From: Acidobacteriaceae bacterium
Lineage (GTDB): Bacteria; Acidobacteriota; Terriglobia; Terriglobales; Acidobacteriaceae
Assembly (NCBI GenBank): GCA_030040115.1
Contig: JASHUH010000313.1
Coordinates: forward strand, 1 to 7,526
DNA: 7,526 bases
Direction of reading: 5' to 3'
The notes beneath the pieces were generated by a model. It did not search any database. It saw only the letters and a list, made by a program, of their open reading frames with translations, and had not been told where the DNA came from. Of this stretch, positions 1-5,888 are shown one piece after another (the stretch's first letter is position 1; the number at the start of each line of letters is the position of its first letter). The position numbers and the translations under genes are program-made.

Positions 1-1
1 A

Positions 2-1135
2 AAGATCACCGGGCTCGGCGCGACCGGAGACGTTTACCAGGAACTCGGAATCACCCGGGTGATCAACGCGCAGGGCACCGAGACCGTGCTGGGTGGTTCG
101 ATTATCCGGCCGGAAGTCGTGGCCGTCATGGAACAGGCGGCGCGGCAGTTCGTCGTCATCATGGATCTGGAAGCGACGGTAGGCACGCGGATTGCGGAGA
201 TGCTGAAGCTGCCCGATGGCTATAGCGCCATCGTGACCTCGGGCGCGGCTTCGGCCATCCAGAATGGCTACACAGGTATTTTGACCGGGGGCGACGCAGC
301 CAAAATTGCGCAGACACCGGACCTCACCGGAATGAAATCCGAAGTGATCATCCAAAAGGCGCACCGCAGCGTATGGGACCACCACATCCGGGCAACCGGG
401 GCGACGTTGGTGGAAGTGGAAACAGTGGACGATGTGCACAAAGCGCTGAGCGAGCGCACCGCTGGCATGCACTTTTTGAACCTGAGCGATCCCGACGGGC
501 AGATCAAGCGCCCAGACTGGGTGAAGCTGGCGCATGCCGCGAACGTGCCGGCTTTCCTCGATATGGCCGCGGATGTTCCGCCTAAATCGCGGCTCACCGA
601 GTACGCGGAGATGGGATTCGACCTGATTGCGGTCAGCGGCGGAAAAGCGATTCGCGGCCCGCAGTGCTCGGGTTTGCTCATTGGACACGCGGATTTGGTG
701 CATCATTCGCTGCTGAATATGAGCCCCAATGAGGACACCCTGGGACGGCCCATGAAGGTGGGCAAAGAAGAGATCGTGGGCTTGTTAAAGGCGCTGGAGC
801 TGTATTTGGCCGAGGATCAGGACAAATTGGACAAAGAGCAGTGGGGAAAACTCGACACCGTGGCCAACCGGGTGACGAACATCCCGGGCGTGACCCTGAC
901 TCGCGATGTGCCGGAGATCGCCAACCATTTTCCGGCGCTGCAGGTGCACCTCGACCCAGGCAAGTTTTCGGCCAATCCGCATCAGATCGTCGCGGAACTG
1001 GCGGCGATGAAACCGATCATCTCCGTAAGCGAAGGACCGGGAACCATTGAAATGACTGCCATCGATCTTCAGCCTGGAGAAGACAGGATGGTGGCCGATG
1101 CGCTCTACAACGTACTGAAGACCCATTCGGTGTAA
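2..1135 (+). CDS. SelA-like PLP-dependent enzyme, 5' end outside window
   Basis: This protein resembles the SelA/aminotransferase-V-fold family of PLP enzymes, which includes L-seryl-tRNA(Sec) selenium transferase and D-glucosaminate-6-phosphate ammonia-lyase-type proteins. A GTG at 59 could serve as a start, but the frame stays open to the left edge. It encodes a family-like N-terminus there (GDVYQELGITRVINAQGT), so the true start is almost certainly upstream. Numbering from 59, the visible family marks are LGGS (residues 11-14), the cofactor-binding TSGAAS (about 60-65), FLDMAADVPP with the PLP-ring Asp at 168, and SGGKAIRGPQ with the Schiff-base Lys at 196. The C-terminal small domain is complete and ends at TAA. 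Many such proteins in Acidobacteria are not true SelA, and nothing nearby (selB, selC, selD) points to selenocysteine synthesis. The substrate is unknown; a lyase or racemase on a sugar-derived or amino-acid substrate is possible. Whether it has an export signal cannot be seen here. The family is confident, the function is not. Confidence 0.85.
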   Translation, partial: KITGLGATGDVYQELGITRVINAQGTETVLGGSIIRPEVVAVMEQAARQFVVIMDLEATVGTRIAEMLKLPDGYSAIVTSGAASAIQNGYTGILTGGDAAKIAQTPDLTGMKSEVIIQKAHRSVWDHHIRATGATLVEVETVDDVHKALSERTAGMHFLNLSDPDGQIKRPDWVKLAHAANVPAFLDMAADVPPKSRLTEYAEMGFDLIAVSGGKAIRGPQCSGLLIGHADLVHHSLLNMSPNEDTLGRPMKVGKEEIVGLLKALELYLAEDQDKLDKEQWGKLDTVANRVTNIPGVTLTRDVPEIANHFPALQVHLDPGKFSANPHQIVAELAAMKPIISVSEGPGTIEMTAIDLQPGEDRMVADALYNVLKTHSV

Positions 1136-1142
1136 TGCAATC

Positions 1143-1175
1143 GGCCCATCGCCGCGGGAATGGGGCCATTTCTCC
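1143..1175 (+). terminator. possible terminator hairpin after the SelA-like gene
   Basis: Seven bases after the TAA, GGCCCAT (1143-1149) can pair with ATGGGGCC (1160-1167), with one bulged G and a 10-base loop. A T-rich but interrupted tail follows (atttctccttgtt). It sits in the convergent gap between the SelA-like gene and ribD, where a terminator is expected. The stem is short and the T-tract imperfect, so this is a weak call. Confidence 0.3.
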
Positions 1176-1185
1176 TTGTTCCCTG

Positions 1186-1234
1186 GCCATTGATCACTGA
1201 CCACTGACCACCGACCACTGATCACTGGCCACTG
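1186..1234. repeat. heptanucleotide tandem repeat, 7 copies of RYCACTG
   Basis: Seven adjacent 7-bp units can be read: GCCATTG, ATCACTG, ACCACTG, ACCACCG, ACCACTG, ATCACTG and GCCACTG. The consensus is RYCACTG (CAGTGRY on the other strand), mainly with A/G and T/C variation at the first two positions. It fills the convergent gap downstream of the SelA-like gene and runs 13 bp into the 3' end of ribD, providing that gene's last three codons and stop. Read as protein on the minus strand it gives strings such as QWSVVSDQW. Short interspersed heptamer repeats of this style are known in cyanobacteria (STRR families); I recall similar CAGTGGYC-type arrays in acidobacterial genomes, but I cannot verify that here. 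Confidence 0.85.
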
Positions 1235-2373
1235 CGTTCCGGCCAGGGATCCCTGAGCAGCGAGCACAACCCCAGATCGTTCCCGTAGCGCTCCACGTCC
1301 ACCTCGCCCAAATGGACAAAGCCCGGCATGCCCCGGAAGGCCGGCACAGCGTCGGAACCCATAATCTGGGGCGAGACGAAGAGGTGCATACGGTCAACCA
1401 GGCCCGCGGCCAGCAAAGCCGTATTCAGGCGCGTACCGGTCTCGGTCAGCAGCGTCAGAATGCCCTCGGCGCCGAGCCGGTCGAGGACCTTGCCGAGCGG
1501 CACCCGGCCTGATTCCGCGGGCAAGATCTCCACGCGCGCACCGCGCGCGTTCAGCTCGCGAATCCGCGCCTCGTCGTTCGAGACGGTGAAGATGGTCACG
1601 TCGTTTTGCGCCGTTTTCACCATCTTCGCGTCCAGAGGCATGCGCAACGCAGAGTCGAGCACAATCCTCTGCAGCGGCCGCCGCCGCCGCAGCCCGCTCC
1701 GGTCGGTCAGCATGGGATCGTCAGCCGTAACTGTATCGATGCCCACCATCGCCGCATCGGCCTGCCAGCGCAGCGGCTGCACTGCCGCGCGCGCTTCTTC
1801 GCTCGTGATCCAATACGGCTCCCGCGCCGCGTGATACCCGGCCGGCGGCGCGATGCGCCCATCGAGCGACATGGCCACCTTCATCAGCACAAAGGGCTGC
1901 TTATGCCGCGCCCAATGTGCAAAACCTTCATTCAGCCGCCGCGCTTCCTTCTCGCCCGCTCCAATGCTCGTCTCCAGCTTTGCCGCGCGCAAAGCCTCCA
2001 TTCCCCCGCCGGTGACCCCCGGATTCGGATCGACGGTCGCCGCCACCACGCGCTTGAGCCCCGCTCGGATAAGCGCCGTGGTGCAAGGCGGCGTCCGCCC
2101 CATATGATTGCATGGCTCCAGAGTCACGTAAGCCGTGCCTCCGCGCACCCGGTCGCCCACGCGCTCGGCGGCGGCGCGCAACGCCATCACCTCCGCGTGG
2201 TCCACGAGGTCGTACTCGTGCCACCCCTCGCCGGCCAGTTCGCCGGTGCGGTCTAGGACGACGCAGCCGACCACCGGGTTCGGCGAGCAGAGGCCGATGC
2301 CGCGCCGCGCCAACTCCAGCGCCCGCTGCATCCAGTAGCGGTCCCAGTCGGTGATGTGGTCGGAGGCGGTCAT
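1222..2373 (-). CDS. ribD: bifunctional riboflavin biosynthesis deaminase/reductase RibD
   Basis: RibD deaminates 2,5-diamino-6-ribosylamino-4(3H)-pyrimidinone 5'-phosphate and then reduces the ribose with NADPH, the second and third steps of riboflavin synthesis in the cytoplasm. With the ATG at 2371-2373 it is 383 residues, close to the usual 360-390. The N-terminal cytidine-deaminase-like zinc domain shows HAE (59-61, His ligand and catalytic Glu) and EPCNHMGRTPPC with ligands Cys88 and Cys97; the usual second His of C-x-H-H-GRT is Met. The reductase domain follows from about residue 160 (FVLMKVAMSLDGRIA, then LRWQADAAMVGIDTVTADDP and LNTALLAAGLVD) and is complete to DPWPE. The frame is open further upstream (ATG at 2406, or 2487), but homologues begin just before the DHxYM-like segment, so I chose 2373. 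No good ribosome binding site precedes any candidate. The last codons and the TGA lie in the heptamer repeat. No other rib genes are adjacent. Confidence 0.93.
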   Translation of the reverse strand: MTASDHITDWDRYWMQRALELARRGIGLCSPNPVVGCVVLDRTGELAGEGWHEYDLVDHAEVMALRAAAERVGDRVRGGTAYVTLEPCNHMGRTPPCTTALIRAGLKRVVAATVDPNPGVTGGGMEALRAAKLETSIGAGEKEARRLNEGFAHWARHKQPFVLMKVAMSLDGRIAPPAGYHAAREPYWITSEEARAAVQPLRWQADAAMVGIDTVTADDPMLTDRSGLRRRRPLQRIVLDSALRMPLDAKMVKTAQNDVTIFTVSNDEARIRELNARGARVEILPAESGRVPLGKVLDRLGAEGILTLLTETGTRLNTALLAAGLVDRMHLFVSPQIMGSDAVPAFRGMPGFVHLGEVDVERYGNDLGLCSLLRDPWPERSGQ

Positions 2374-2430
2374 CGGAACGAGGGCGCGGAACAAACAAGT
2401 GTACATTGAGGCCGGACGGCAACGGCCGGT

Positions 2431-2459
2431 TTGACATTCGCCACGTGGCGGGTTACAGT
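2431..2459 (+). promoter_or_regulatory. sigma70-like promoter of the higBA operon
   Basis: A perfect -35 TTGACA (2431-2436) is followed after exactly 17 bp by a -10 TACAGT (2454-2459, 4 of 6 to consensus). It points toward higB. Transcription would start near 2465-2467, which is the first codon of the toxin frame, leaving essentially no 5' leader. The call is from sequence match and position only. Confidence 0.6.
2439..2450. promoter_or_regulatory. perfect 12-bp palindrome, likely HigA operator
   Basis: CGCCACGTGGCG is its own reverse complement and lies wholly within the 17-bp spacer between the -35 and -10 boxes of the higBA promoter. HigA antitoxins are DNA-binding dimers that repress their own operon by binding palindromes over the promoter, so this is the natural operator candidate. 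The symmetry stops at the 12 bp seen. The assignment to HigA is inference. Confidence 0.55.
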
Positions 2460-2464
2460 CGGGT

Positions 2465-2743
2465 ACGATCCGGTCGATCCGCCACAAGGGACTGAGGCGT
2501 CTCTACGAGGACGACGATTCGAGCGGCGTCAACCCGGATCATGCTGGCAAGCTGCGCAATGTTCTGGCCAGGCTCGACGCAGCCCGCACGGTTGCGGACA
2601 TGGACTTGCCGGGATTCCGGTTTCATCCGCTAAAAGGCGAGCTGAGCGGATTCCACGCCGTCACCGTTCGCGCCAACTGGCGGGTTGTCTTCCGGTTCGC
2701 AGACGGAGGCGCAGACGATGTCGATTACGTCGATTATCACTAA
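2465..2743 (+). CDS. higB: HigB/RelE-ParE family toxin lacking a canonical start codon
   Basis: This 92-codon frame encodes a HigB-like toxin, a small RelE-fold ribonuclease that typically cleaves mRNA on the ribosome. Family marks are IRSIRHKGLRRLYE (residues 2-15), the central NLPGFR-like DLPGFRFHPLKGEL (47-60), the core strand VTVRANWRVVFRF (66-78) with the conserved NWR (71-73), and the C-terminal DVDYVDYH (85-92). Length and ends match the family. There is no in-frame ATG, GTG or TTG before codon 46. The codon where homologues have Met is ACG (2465-2467), and an in-frame TGA lies upstream at 2432-2434. Either ACG is used, translation is very weak or lost, or there is a base error. The body of the frame is intact, with no stops and conserved residues, so any loss is recent or the gene is still used. 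The antitoxin follows after 15 bp in the toxin-first order typical of higBA. Confidence 0.85.
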   Translation, partial: TIRSIRHKGLRRLYEDDDSSGVNPDHAGKLRNVLARLDAARTVADMDLPGFRFHPLKGELSGFHAVTVRANWRVVFRFADGGADDVDYVDYH

Positions 2744-2758
2744 AATGGAGGCCGTTCC

Positions 2759-3043
2759 ATGCCGATGAAGAATCCCCCCCACCCGGGCGCCGTTGTTTTC
2801 GAGGAGTGCATCGAGCCCCTGGGCCTGAGCATTACCGCCGCGGCAGCCGCTCTTGGCGTCACCCGCAACACGCTTTCAGAGTTGGTGAACGGAAGGCGCG
2901 GCATCTCGCCGGAGATGGCGGTGCGGCTTGAAAAAGTCTTCGGCGGCAGCGCCGAGAGGTGGCTCGTTCAGCAAGCGCAGTACGATTTGGCGCATGTCGA
3001 ACGCGGCCGCATCAAGTTGGAGAGGCTGGAACTGGCTTCCTGA
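2759..3043 (+). CDS. higA: HigA family antitoxin, XRE-type helix-turn-helix
   Basis: HigA neutralises HigB by direct binding and represses the operon. The 94-residue product begins with the family signature MKNPPHPG (residues 3-10). A Cro/C1-type helix-turn-helix then spans about 24-50 ([20 protein letters not shown], followed by [18 protein letters not shown]), and the helical tail has the typical W-x-x-x-QAQYDL pattern (about 68-77). The ATG at 2759 has GGAG at 2747-2750 with eight bases between; the ATG two codons later (2765) is an alternative, as homologues often start at MKNPPHPG. It lies 15 bp after the higB stop in the same reading frame, consistent with one mRNA. A run of seven C residues (2774-2780) encodes the Pro-Pro of the signature and could be a slippage site. 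The gene looks complete and functional. Confidence 0.93.
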   Translation: MPMKNPPHPGAVVFEECIEPLGLSITAAAAALGVTRNTLSELVNGRRGISPEMAVRLEKVFGGSAERWLVQQAQYDLAHVERGRIKLERLELAS

Positions 3044-3046
3044 TCC

Positions 3047-3236
3047 GGTGACCACCCAGGTCCCAAAATCGTGAAATGGGGCACCCGCAGCCGGGCAAGA
3101 TCTCGGACGTAGCTCTGTTTGGCACGGACTGGAAGCTGATGTGGCAGCAGACGGCGCAGTCCCTGCGCGTGCGCGGCCCACGCAGCCCGGCCCCACCTAC
3201 GGCGATGCCGCCGTGCCCAAGATCCCGCTGGAATAG
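3047..3236 (+). pseudogene. relic of a GH29 alpha-L-fucosidase C-terminus
   Basis: This remnant is recognised by reading across frames. Frame 2 (from 3047) gives HPGPKIVKWGTRS, frame 1 gives PGKISDVALFGTDWKLMW then QQTAQSLRV (about 3091-3168), and frame 3 gives PTQPGPTYGDAAVPKIPLE followed by TAG at 3234-3236. Joined, these resemble the C-terminal beta-domain of GH29 alpha-L-fucosidases, which commonly has WP...GKI-x-x-V-x-LLGS-x-x-KLxWKQTA-x-GLxVxLP...ALKI. At least two frameshifts separate the parts and no N-terminal catalytic domain is present, so it cannot make enzyme. It begins three bases after the higA stop, as though the toxin-antitoxin locus had replaced or interrupted the rest of the gene. 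The match is from memory of the family, not alignment. The rest of this gene-free stretch (3237-3397) holds an imperfect inverted repeat (3244-3252 with 3273-3280) and the promoter and ribosome binding site listed separately. Confidence 0.5.
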
Positions 3237-3291
3237 ATGCGCCGTCCGGTTGCAGATGCCCACAGCAGTCCACAACGGACCGCTCCGCCGA

Positions 3292-3320
3292 TTGACCACA
3301 GGGCTACTCTGGAATAGAGT
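3292..3320 (+). promoter_or_regulatory. candidate sigma70-like promoter for the membrane-protein gene
   Basis: TTGACC (3292-3297, 5 of 6 to the -35 consensus) is followed after 17 bp by TAGAGT (3315-3320, 4 of 6 to the -10). A start site near 3327 would give a leader of about 70 bases before the GTG at 3398. The spacing is ideal and the location is right, but there is no other support. Confidence 0.45.
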
Positions 3321-3385
3321 TGAATCCCCGGAGAAAATTTTACGCCGGTTTGCCAGAGCGGGATATCTCTGGCGTAAAAGATCAA

Positions 3386-3391
3386 GGGAGG
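3386..3391 (+). promoter_or_regulatory. strong ribosome binding site that decides the start at 3398
   Basis: GGGAGG lies six bases before GTG 3398. The TTG at 3320 in the same frame has no such site and overlaps the putative -10 box, so the shorter protein is preferred. Confidence 0.7.
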
Positions 3392-3397
3392 CAGCAA

Positions 3398-4171
3398 GTG
3401 AATTTCAAAGCGCCGCGCGCAGGCCGAAGCACCAACTCCCGAAATCTTGGTCGGAATCGGATCGCAACAATCGCATTGGTGTTCTGTTGGTTGTGGATTC
3501 CGTTGCTGTTCTTCTATCTTGGCAAAGTTTTAACGGGACATATGGTCGATACGATAGCGGCCATAGTGTTTTGGGCCTGGGTGATTTTCGTGCTGGTTGC
3601 CGGCGTCGGTATTTTCATCGGAGAGGGATTGGAGGGGGTCCGGATACGCCGGCACCACGTCGGAAAAGGGGCACGGGCGCGCATAAAGTCGTGGTGGGAA
3701 GAGACCCTGACGGACTTCAACGACGCTTCGGAAAGACGCTTCCCCGTAATGGTCTTCGGCCTTTTCGCCATACCCGTGCTGGGCTTTGAGGCTAAATCCT
3801 CCTTTAGCTTCAACCCGTTTGTGACCCTTATGCTTCTGCTCTGCTGTCTGGGGATCGCATTCCTGATAAAGGAAATACTGTCGCTGGACAGAAAACTCCT
3901 TAGTGCTCGCCGCGTACTGCTCGACGTGACCTTTCACGAATGCCATTGCAATCCCGATGCCAAGACGGTACCGTTCAATCACGGAGACGCCATCCGCGAG
4001 GCTCGCGTTTTTCTCGAAGAGCAATTTCCAGGGGCGATTGAGCAGGAAATACATGGGTACGAGTGGGGACGAACGTGGGGCGGTATAGGGACACCTCAGT
4101 ACGAGCTGCGGGATTTCATAGCTGAAGATTTGTGGGACTGGTTAGAGGCGCATCAGGCGAAGCCACAATGA
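3398..4171 (+). CDS. predicted four-helix inner-membrane protein, unknown function
   Basis: I do not recognise this family. With GTG 3398 as start the product has 257 residues. A basic N-terminal segment (residues 1-21) precedes four hydrophobic stretches at about 22-42, 52-75, 115-130 and 138-160. Residues 76-114 between helices 2 and 3 are charged and rich in Arg and Lys near the membrane. The last 95 residues look soluble and acidic, with a His/Cys cluster HECHC (180-184) that could bind metal or be fortuitous, and a Trp-rich end (YEWGRTWGG, DLWDWLE). Even helix count and the positive N-terminus suggest both ends are cytoplasmic. At least nine ATA isoleucine codons and lower GC than ribD or metH suggest acquired DNA. 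It has its own candidate promoter and lies 89 bp before the next gene in the same direction, so the two may be co-transcribed. No function is assigned. Confidence 0.8.
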   Translation: MNFKAPRAGRSTNSRNLGRNRIATIALVFCWLWIPLLFFYLGKVLTGHMVDTIAAIVFWAWVIFVLVAGVGIFIGEGLEGVRIRRHHVGKGARARIKSWWEETLTDFNDASERRFPVMVFGLFAIPVLGFEAKSSFSFNPFVTLMLLLCCLGIAFLIKEILSLDRKLLSARRVLLDVTFHECHCNPDAKTVPFNHGDAIREARVFLEEQFPGAIEQEIHGYEWGRTWGGIGTPQYELRDFIAEDLWDWLEAHQAKPQ

Positions 4172-4191
4172 CAAGAGCGTCTGTTCCGCCG

Positions 4192-4209
4192 GCGGGCTTA
4201 CTGGCCCGC
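4192..4209 (+). terminator. GC-rich hairpin between the two accessory genes
   Basis: GCGGGC (4192-4197) pairs perfectly with GCCCGC (4204-4209) around a six-base loop, 20 bp after the membrane-protein stop. No T-run follows, so if it acts on transcription it would be a weak or partial terminator, or an mRNA-stabilising stem. Confidence 0.25.
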
Positions 4210-4260
4210 TCAACATACCGATGGGGACGCGAGTGGCAATCGGCCTCCTGAATAACGACC

Positions 4261-4848
4261 ATGATCTCCAAAACAGACGCCTCAGAACGGCAACTCAATA
4301 CGGCAATCCGCCTATTCTTCGAAAACCGGGATCTTCTGTCTTCGTACGCGCTGGCCGTCGCCTCCAGGGAGATCACAGATGATGTGATCCAGAGTCGACT
4401 CAGTGAGCTCTACAAGCGCGAACTTGCGCGAGTTGGTGATCCTCAGAAGGTCCGCCTTTCGTACCGGGAAGAGGTGAAGATCCTCGTGAAGGATGAGTTC
4501 TACAAGGAATTCCTACGGCTCGACCGCAAATGGCAGAACTTCCTCAAACACGCTGACCGGGATCCCTACGCGGAAATAGAGCCGGCCAAGACGAAGCAGC
4601 TCGCGACGGTAATCATTTGGGCCATAAAGAACTACACTCTGCTAACCCAACATTGGAGCCGCGAGATGGCCATCTTTTTCGCTTGGTTCGTAGTCGCGGA
4701 ACCACAGTTGATAAAGTCCGAGCCCGAGGATATGGTGACCGAAAAGGCATTGGCCGACATGCGCGCCGTCATGCATAGCTGCGTCCTCGATGATCCTTAC
4801 GATCGCGATACTCTGAGAAACATATACACCGTCATGACCGCTGTATGA
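4261..4848 (+). CDS. conserved protein of unknown function, 195 aa
   Basis: This looks like a recurrent uncharacterised bacterial family of short, soluble, mostly helical proteins. The marks I recognise are ERQLNTAIRLFF (residues 9-20) and WQNFLKHADRDP (91-102), equivalent to the I-R-x-FF and NFFKHADRDP blocks of hypothetical proteins in proteobacteria and acidobacteria. No signal peptide or clear membrane helix is seen. The hydrophobic part at 115-145 contains charged residues and fits a buried helical core. The His-Ala-Asp-Arg-Asp block is the best candidate for a functional site. ATG 4261 has no visible Shine-Dalgarno sequence. Several ATA codons (four) match the composition of the upstream membrane-protein gene and differ from ftsY and metH. 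The gene converges with ftsY, 41 bp away. No biochemical role is known to me. Confidence 0.8.
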   Translation: MISKTDASERQLNTAIRLFFENRDLLSSYALAVASREITDDVIQSRLSELYKRELARVGDPQKVRLSYREEVKILVKDEFYKEFLRLDRKWQNFLKHADRDPYAEIEPAKTKQLATVIIWAIKNYTLLTQHWSREMAIFFAWFVVAEPQLIKSEPEDMVTEKALADMRAVMHSCVLDDPYDRDTLRNIYTVMTAV

Positions 4849-4889
4849 CTCGGGCGAGGGCCACCCGAAGCAGCAGGCTGGCATCGCGA

Positions 4890-5888
4890 CTACCCCAGCA
4901 TCGACTCCACAAATTCCTTCGCGTCGAACTCCAGCAAATCCCCCATCTGCTCGCCCACCCCCACAAAGCGCACCGGCAGATTCAGCTCCCGCGCGATCGC
5001 CACCGCAATGCCGCCCTTGGCGGTGCCGTCGAGCTTGGTGAGCAGGATGCCGGTGACCCCGGCCGCTTCGGTAAACAGGCGCGCCTGCTGCAGCCCGTTT
5101 TGGCCCGTGGTGGCGTCCATCACCAGCAGCACCTCGTGGGGTGCGCCGGGAGCCAGCCGCGCAGCCGTCCGCCGCATCTTGTCGAGCTCATCCATCAGCC
5201 CGGTCTTGGTGTGTAGCCTGCCGGCCGTATCCACATACAGGTCCTCGACGCCGCGCGCCTTGGCGGCTGCAATCGAATCGTAAAGCACCGCCGCCGGGTC
5301 GCCGCCCTGGCGCGTTTTGATCATCTCCACGCCCGACCGCGCCGCCCACACCTCAAGTTGCTCGATAGCCGCCGCGCGGAACGTATCCGCGGCGCACAAA
5401 AGCACCGAGCGCCCCTGGGCGCGGCTCCATGCCGCGAGCTTGCCGCTGCTGGTGGTTTTTCCCGTGCCGTTCACCCCCACCAGAAACGTAACTTTGGGCG
5501 GTTTCTCGGGCTGCGCCACCGGCCGCTGCGGCGCTTCGAGGATCGTCTGCAACTGCGCCTTGAGCAACTCCTGCAGCTCCGCGCCGCCTTCAATCGCCTT
5601 GCGTAATGCGCGCTCCCGCAGCGCGTCCAGCACCTCTGTCGTCGTCTGCACGCCCAGGTCGCTGGTCAGCAGCACCGATTCCAGCTCTTCGAGCGCGTTT
5701 TCGTCCACCGTGCGCGTCAGCGCCGCGATGCCTTCCATCTTCACCGCAAGCGACTCGCGCGTGCGCGAGACCGCCTTCTTCATGCGCTCGAAAAAGCCCG
5801 CTTTGCGCTCTCCGGCCGCAAGCTCTTCCTGAGCCGCTTCGTCGGGCTTGGGTGGTTCTTCGTTGCCAAAAAGCCGTATGATTTCCAT
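4890..5888 (-). CDS. ftsY: signal recognition particle receptor FtsY
   Basis: FtsY is the SRP GTPase at the inner membrane that pairs with Ffh to hand ribosome-nascent chains to the Sec translocon. From ATG 5886-5888 it has 332 residues. A short acidic/charged N-terminal segment (1-30) precedes the helical N domain (about 31-125, [16 protein letters not shown] onward). The GTPase G domain follows, with GVNGTGKT (138-145, G1), [11 protein letters not shown] (168-178, SRP-specific insertion region), DTAGR (220-224, G3), TKLD (284-287, G4) and GVGE (310-313, G5), ending with the C-terminal [14 protein letters not shown]. All nucleotide-binding motifs are intact. It lacks the long acidic A domain of E. 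coli FtsY, as in many bacteria. The frame extends upstream to 5996, but that part (MNGGAKEPGG...) is not family-like, so the shorter start is chosen; its ribosome binding site is poor. The gene stands alone here, with no ffh or smc next to it. Confidence 0.96.
   Translation of the reverse strand: MEIIRLFGNEEPPKPDEAAQEELAAGERKAGFFERMKKAVSRTRESLAVKMEGIAALTRTVDENALEELESVLLTSDLGVQTTTEVLDALRERALRKAIEGGAELQELLKAQLQTILEAPQRPVAQPEKPPKVTFLVGVNGTGKTTSSGKLAAWSRAQGRSVLLCAADTFRAAAIEQLEVWAARSGVEMIKTRQGGDPAAVLYDSIAAAKARGVEDLYVDTAGRLHTKTGLMDELDKMRRTAARLAPGAPHEVLLVMDATTGQNGLQQARLFTEAAGVTGILLTKLDGTAKGGIAVAIARELNLPVRFVGVGEQMGDLLEFDAKEFVESMLG

Noticed and set aside
785..1267. Minus-strand frame with QWPVISGRWSVVSDQW-like sequence
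   Set aside because: It is antisense to the SelA-like gene and the peptide is just the translation of the heptamer repeat.
1606..2256. Long plus-strand frame opposite ribD
   Set aside because: It is antisense to a clearly conserved gene and is Arg/Pro/His-rich as expected from GC-rich third-position effects.
2431..2931. Plus-strand frame starting at TTG 2431
   Set aside because: It is out of frame with both higB and higA, Arg-rich and low in complexity, a shadow of the toxin-antitoxin genes.
3076..3789. Long plus-strand open frame of 237 codons
   Set aside because: Its right half is a shadow of the membrane-protein gene in another frame. Only the first part (to about 3168) resembles protein, as one piece of the fucosidase relic.
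4849..4889. Possible bidirectional terminator between the 195-aa gene and ftsY
   Set aside because: Only a 5-bp stem (TCGGG with CCCGA) with a nine-base loop and no T-run on either strand.
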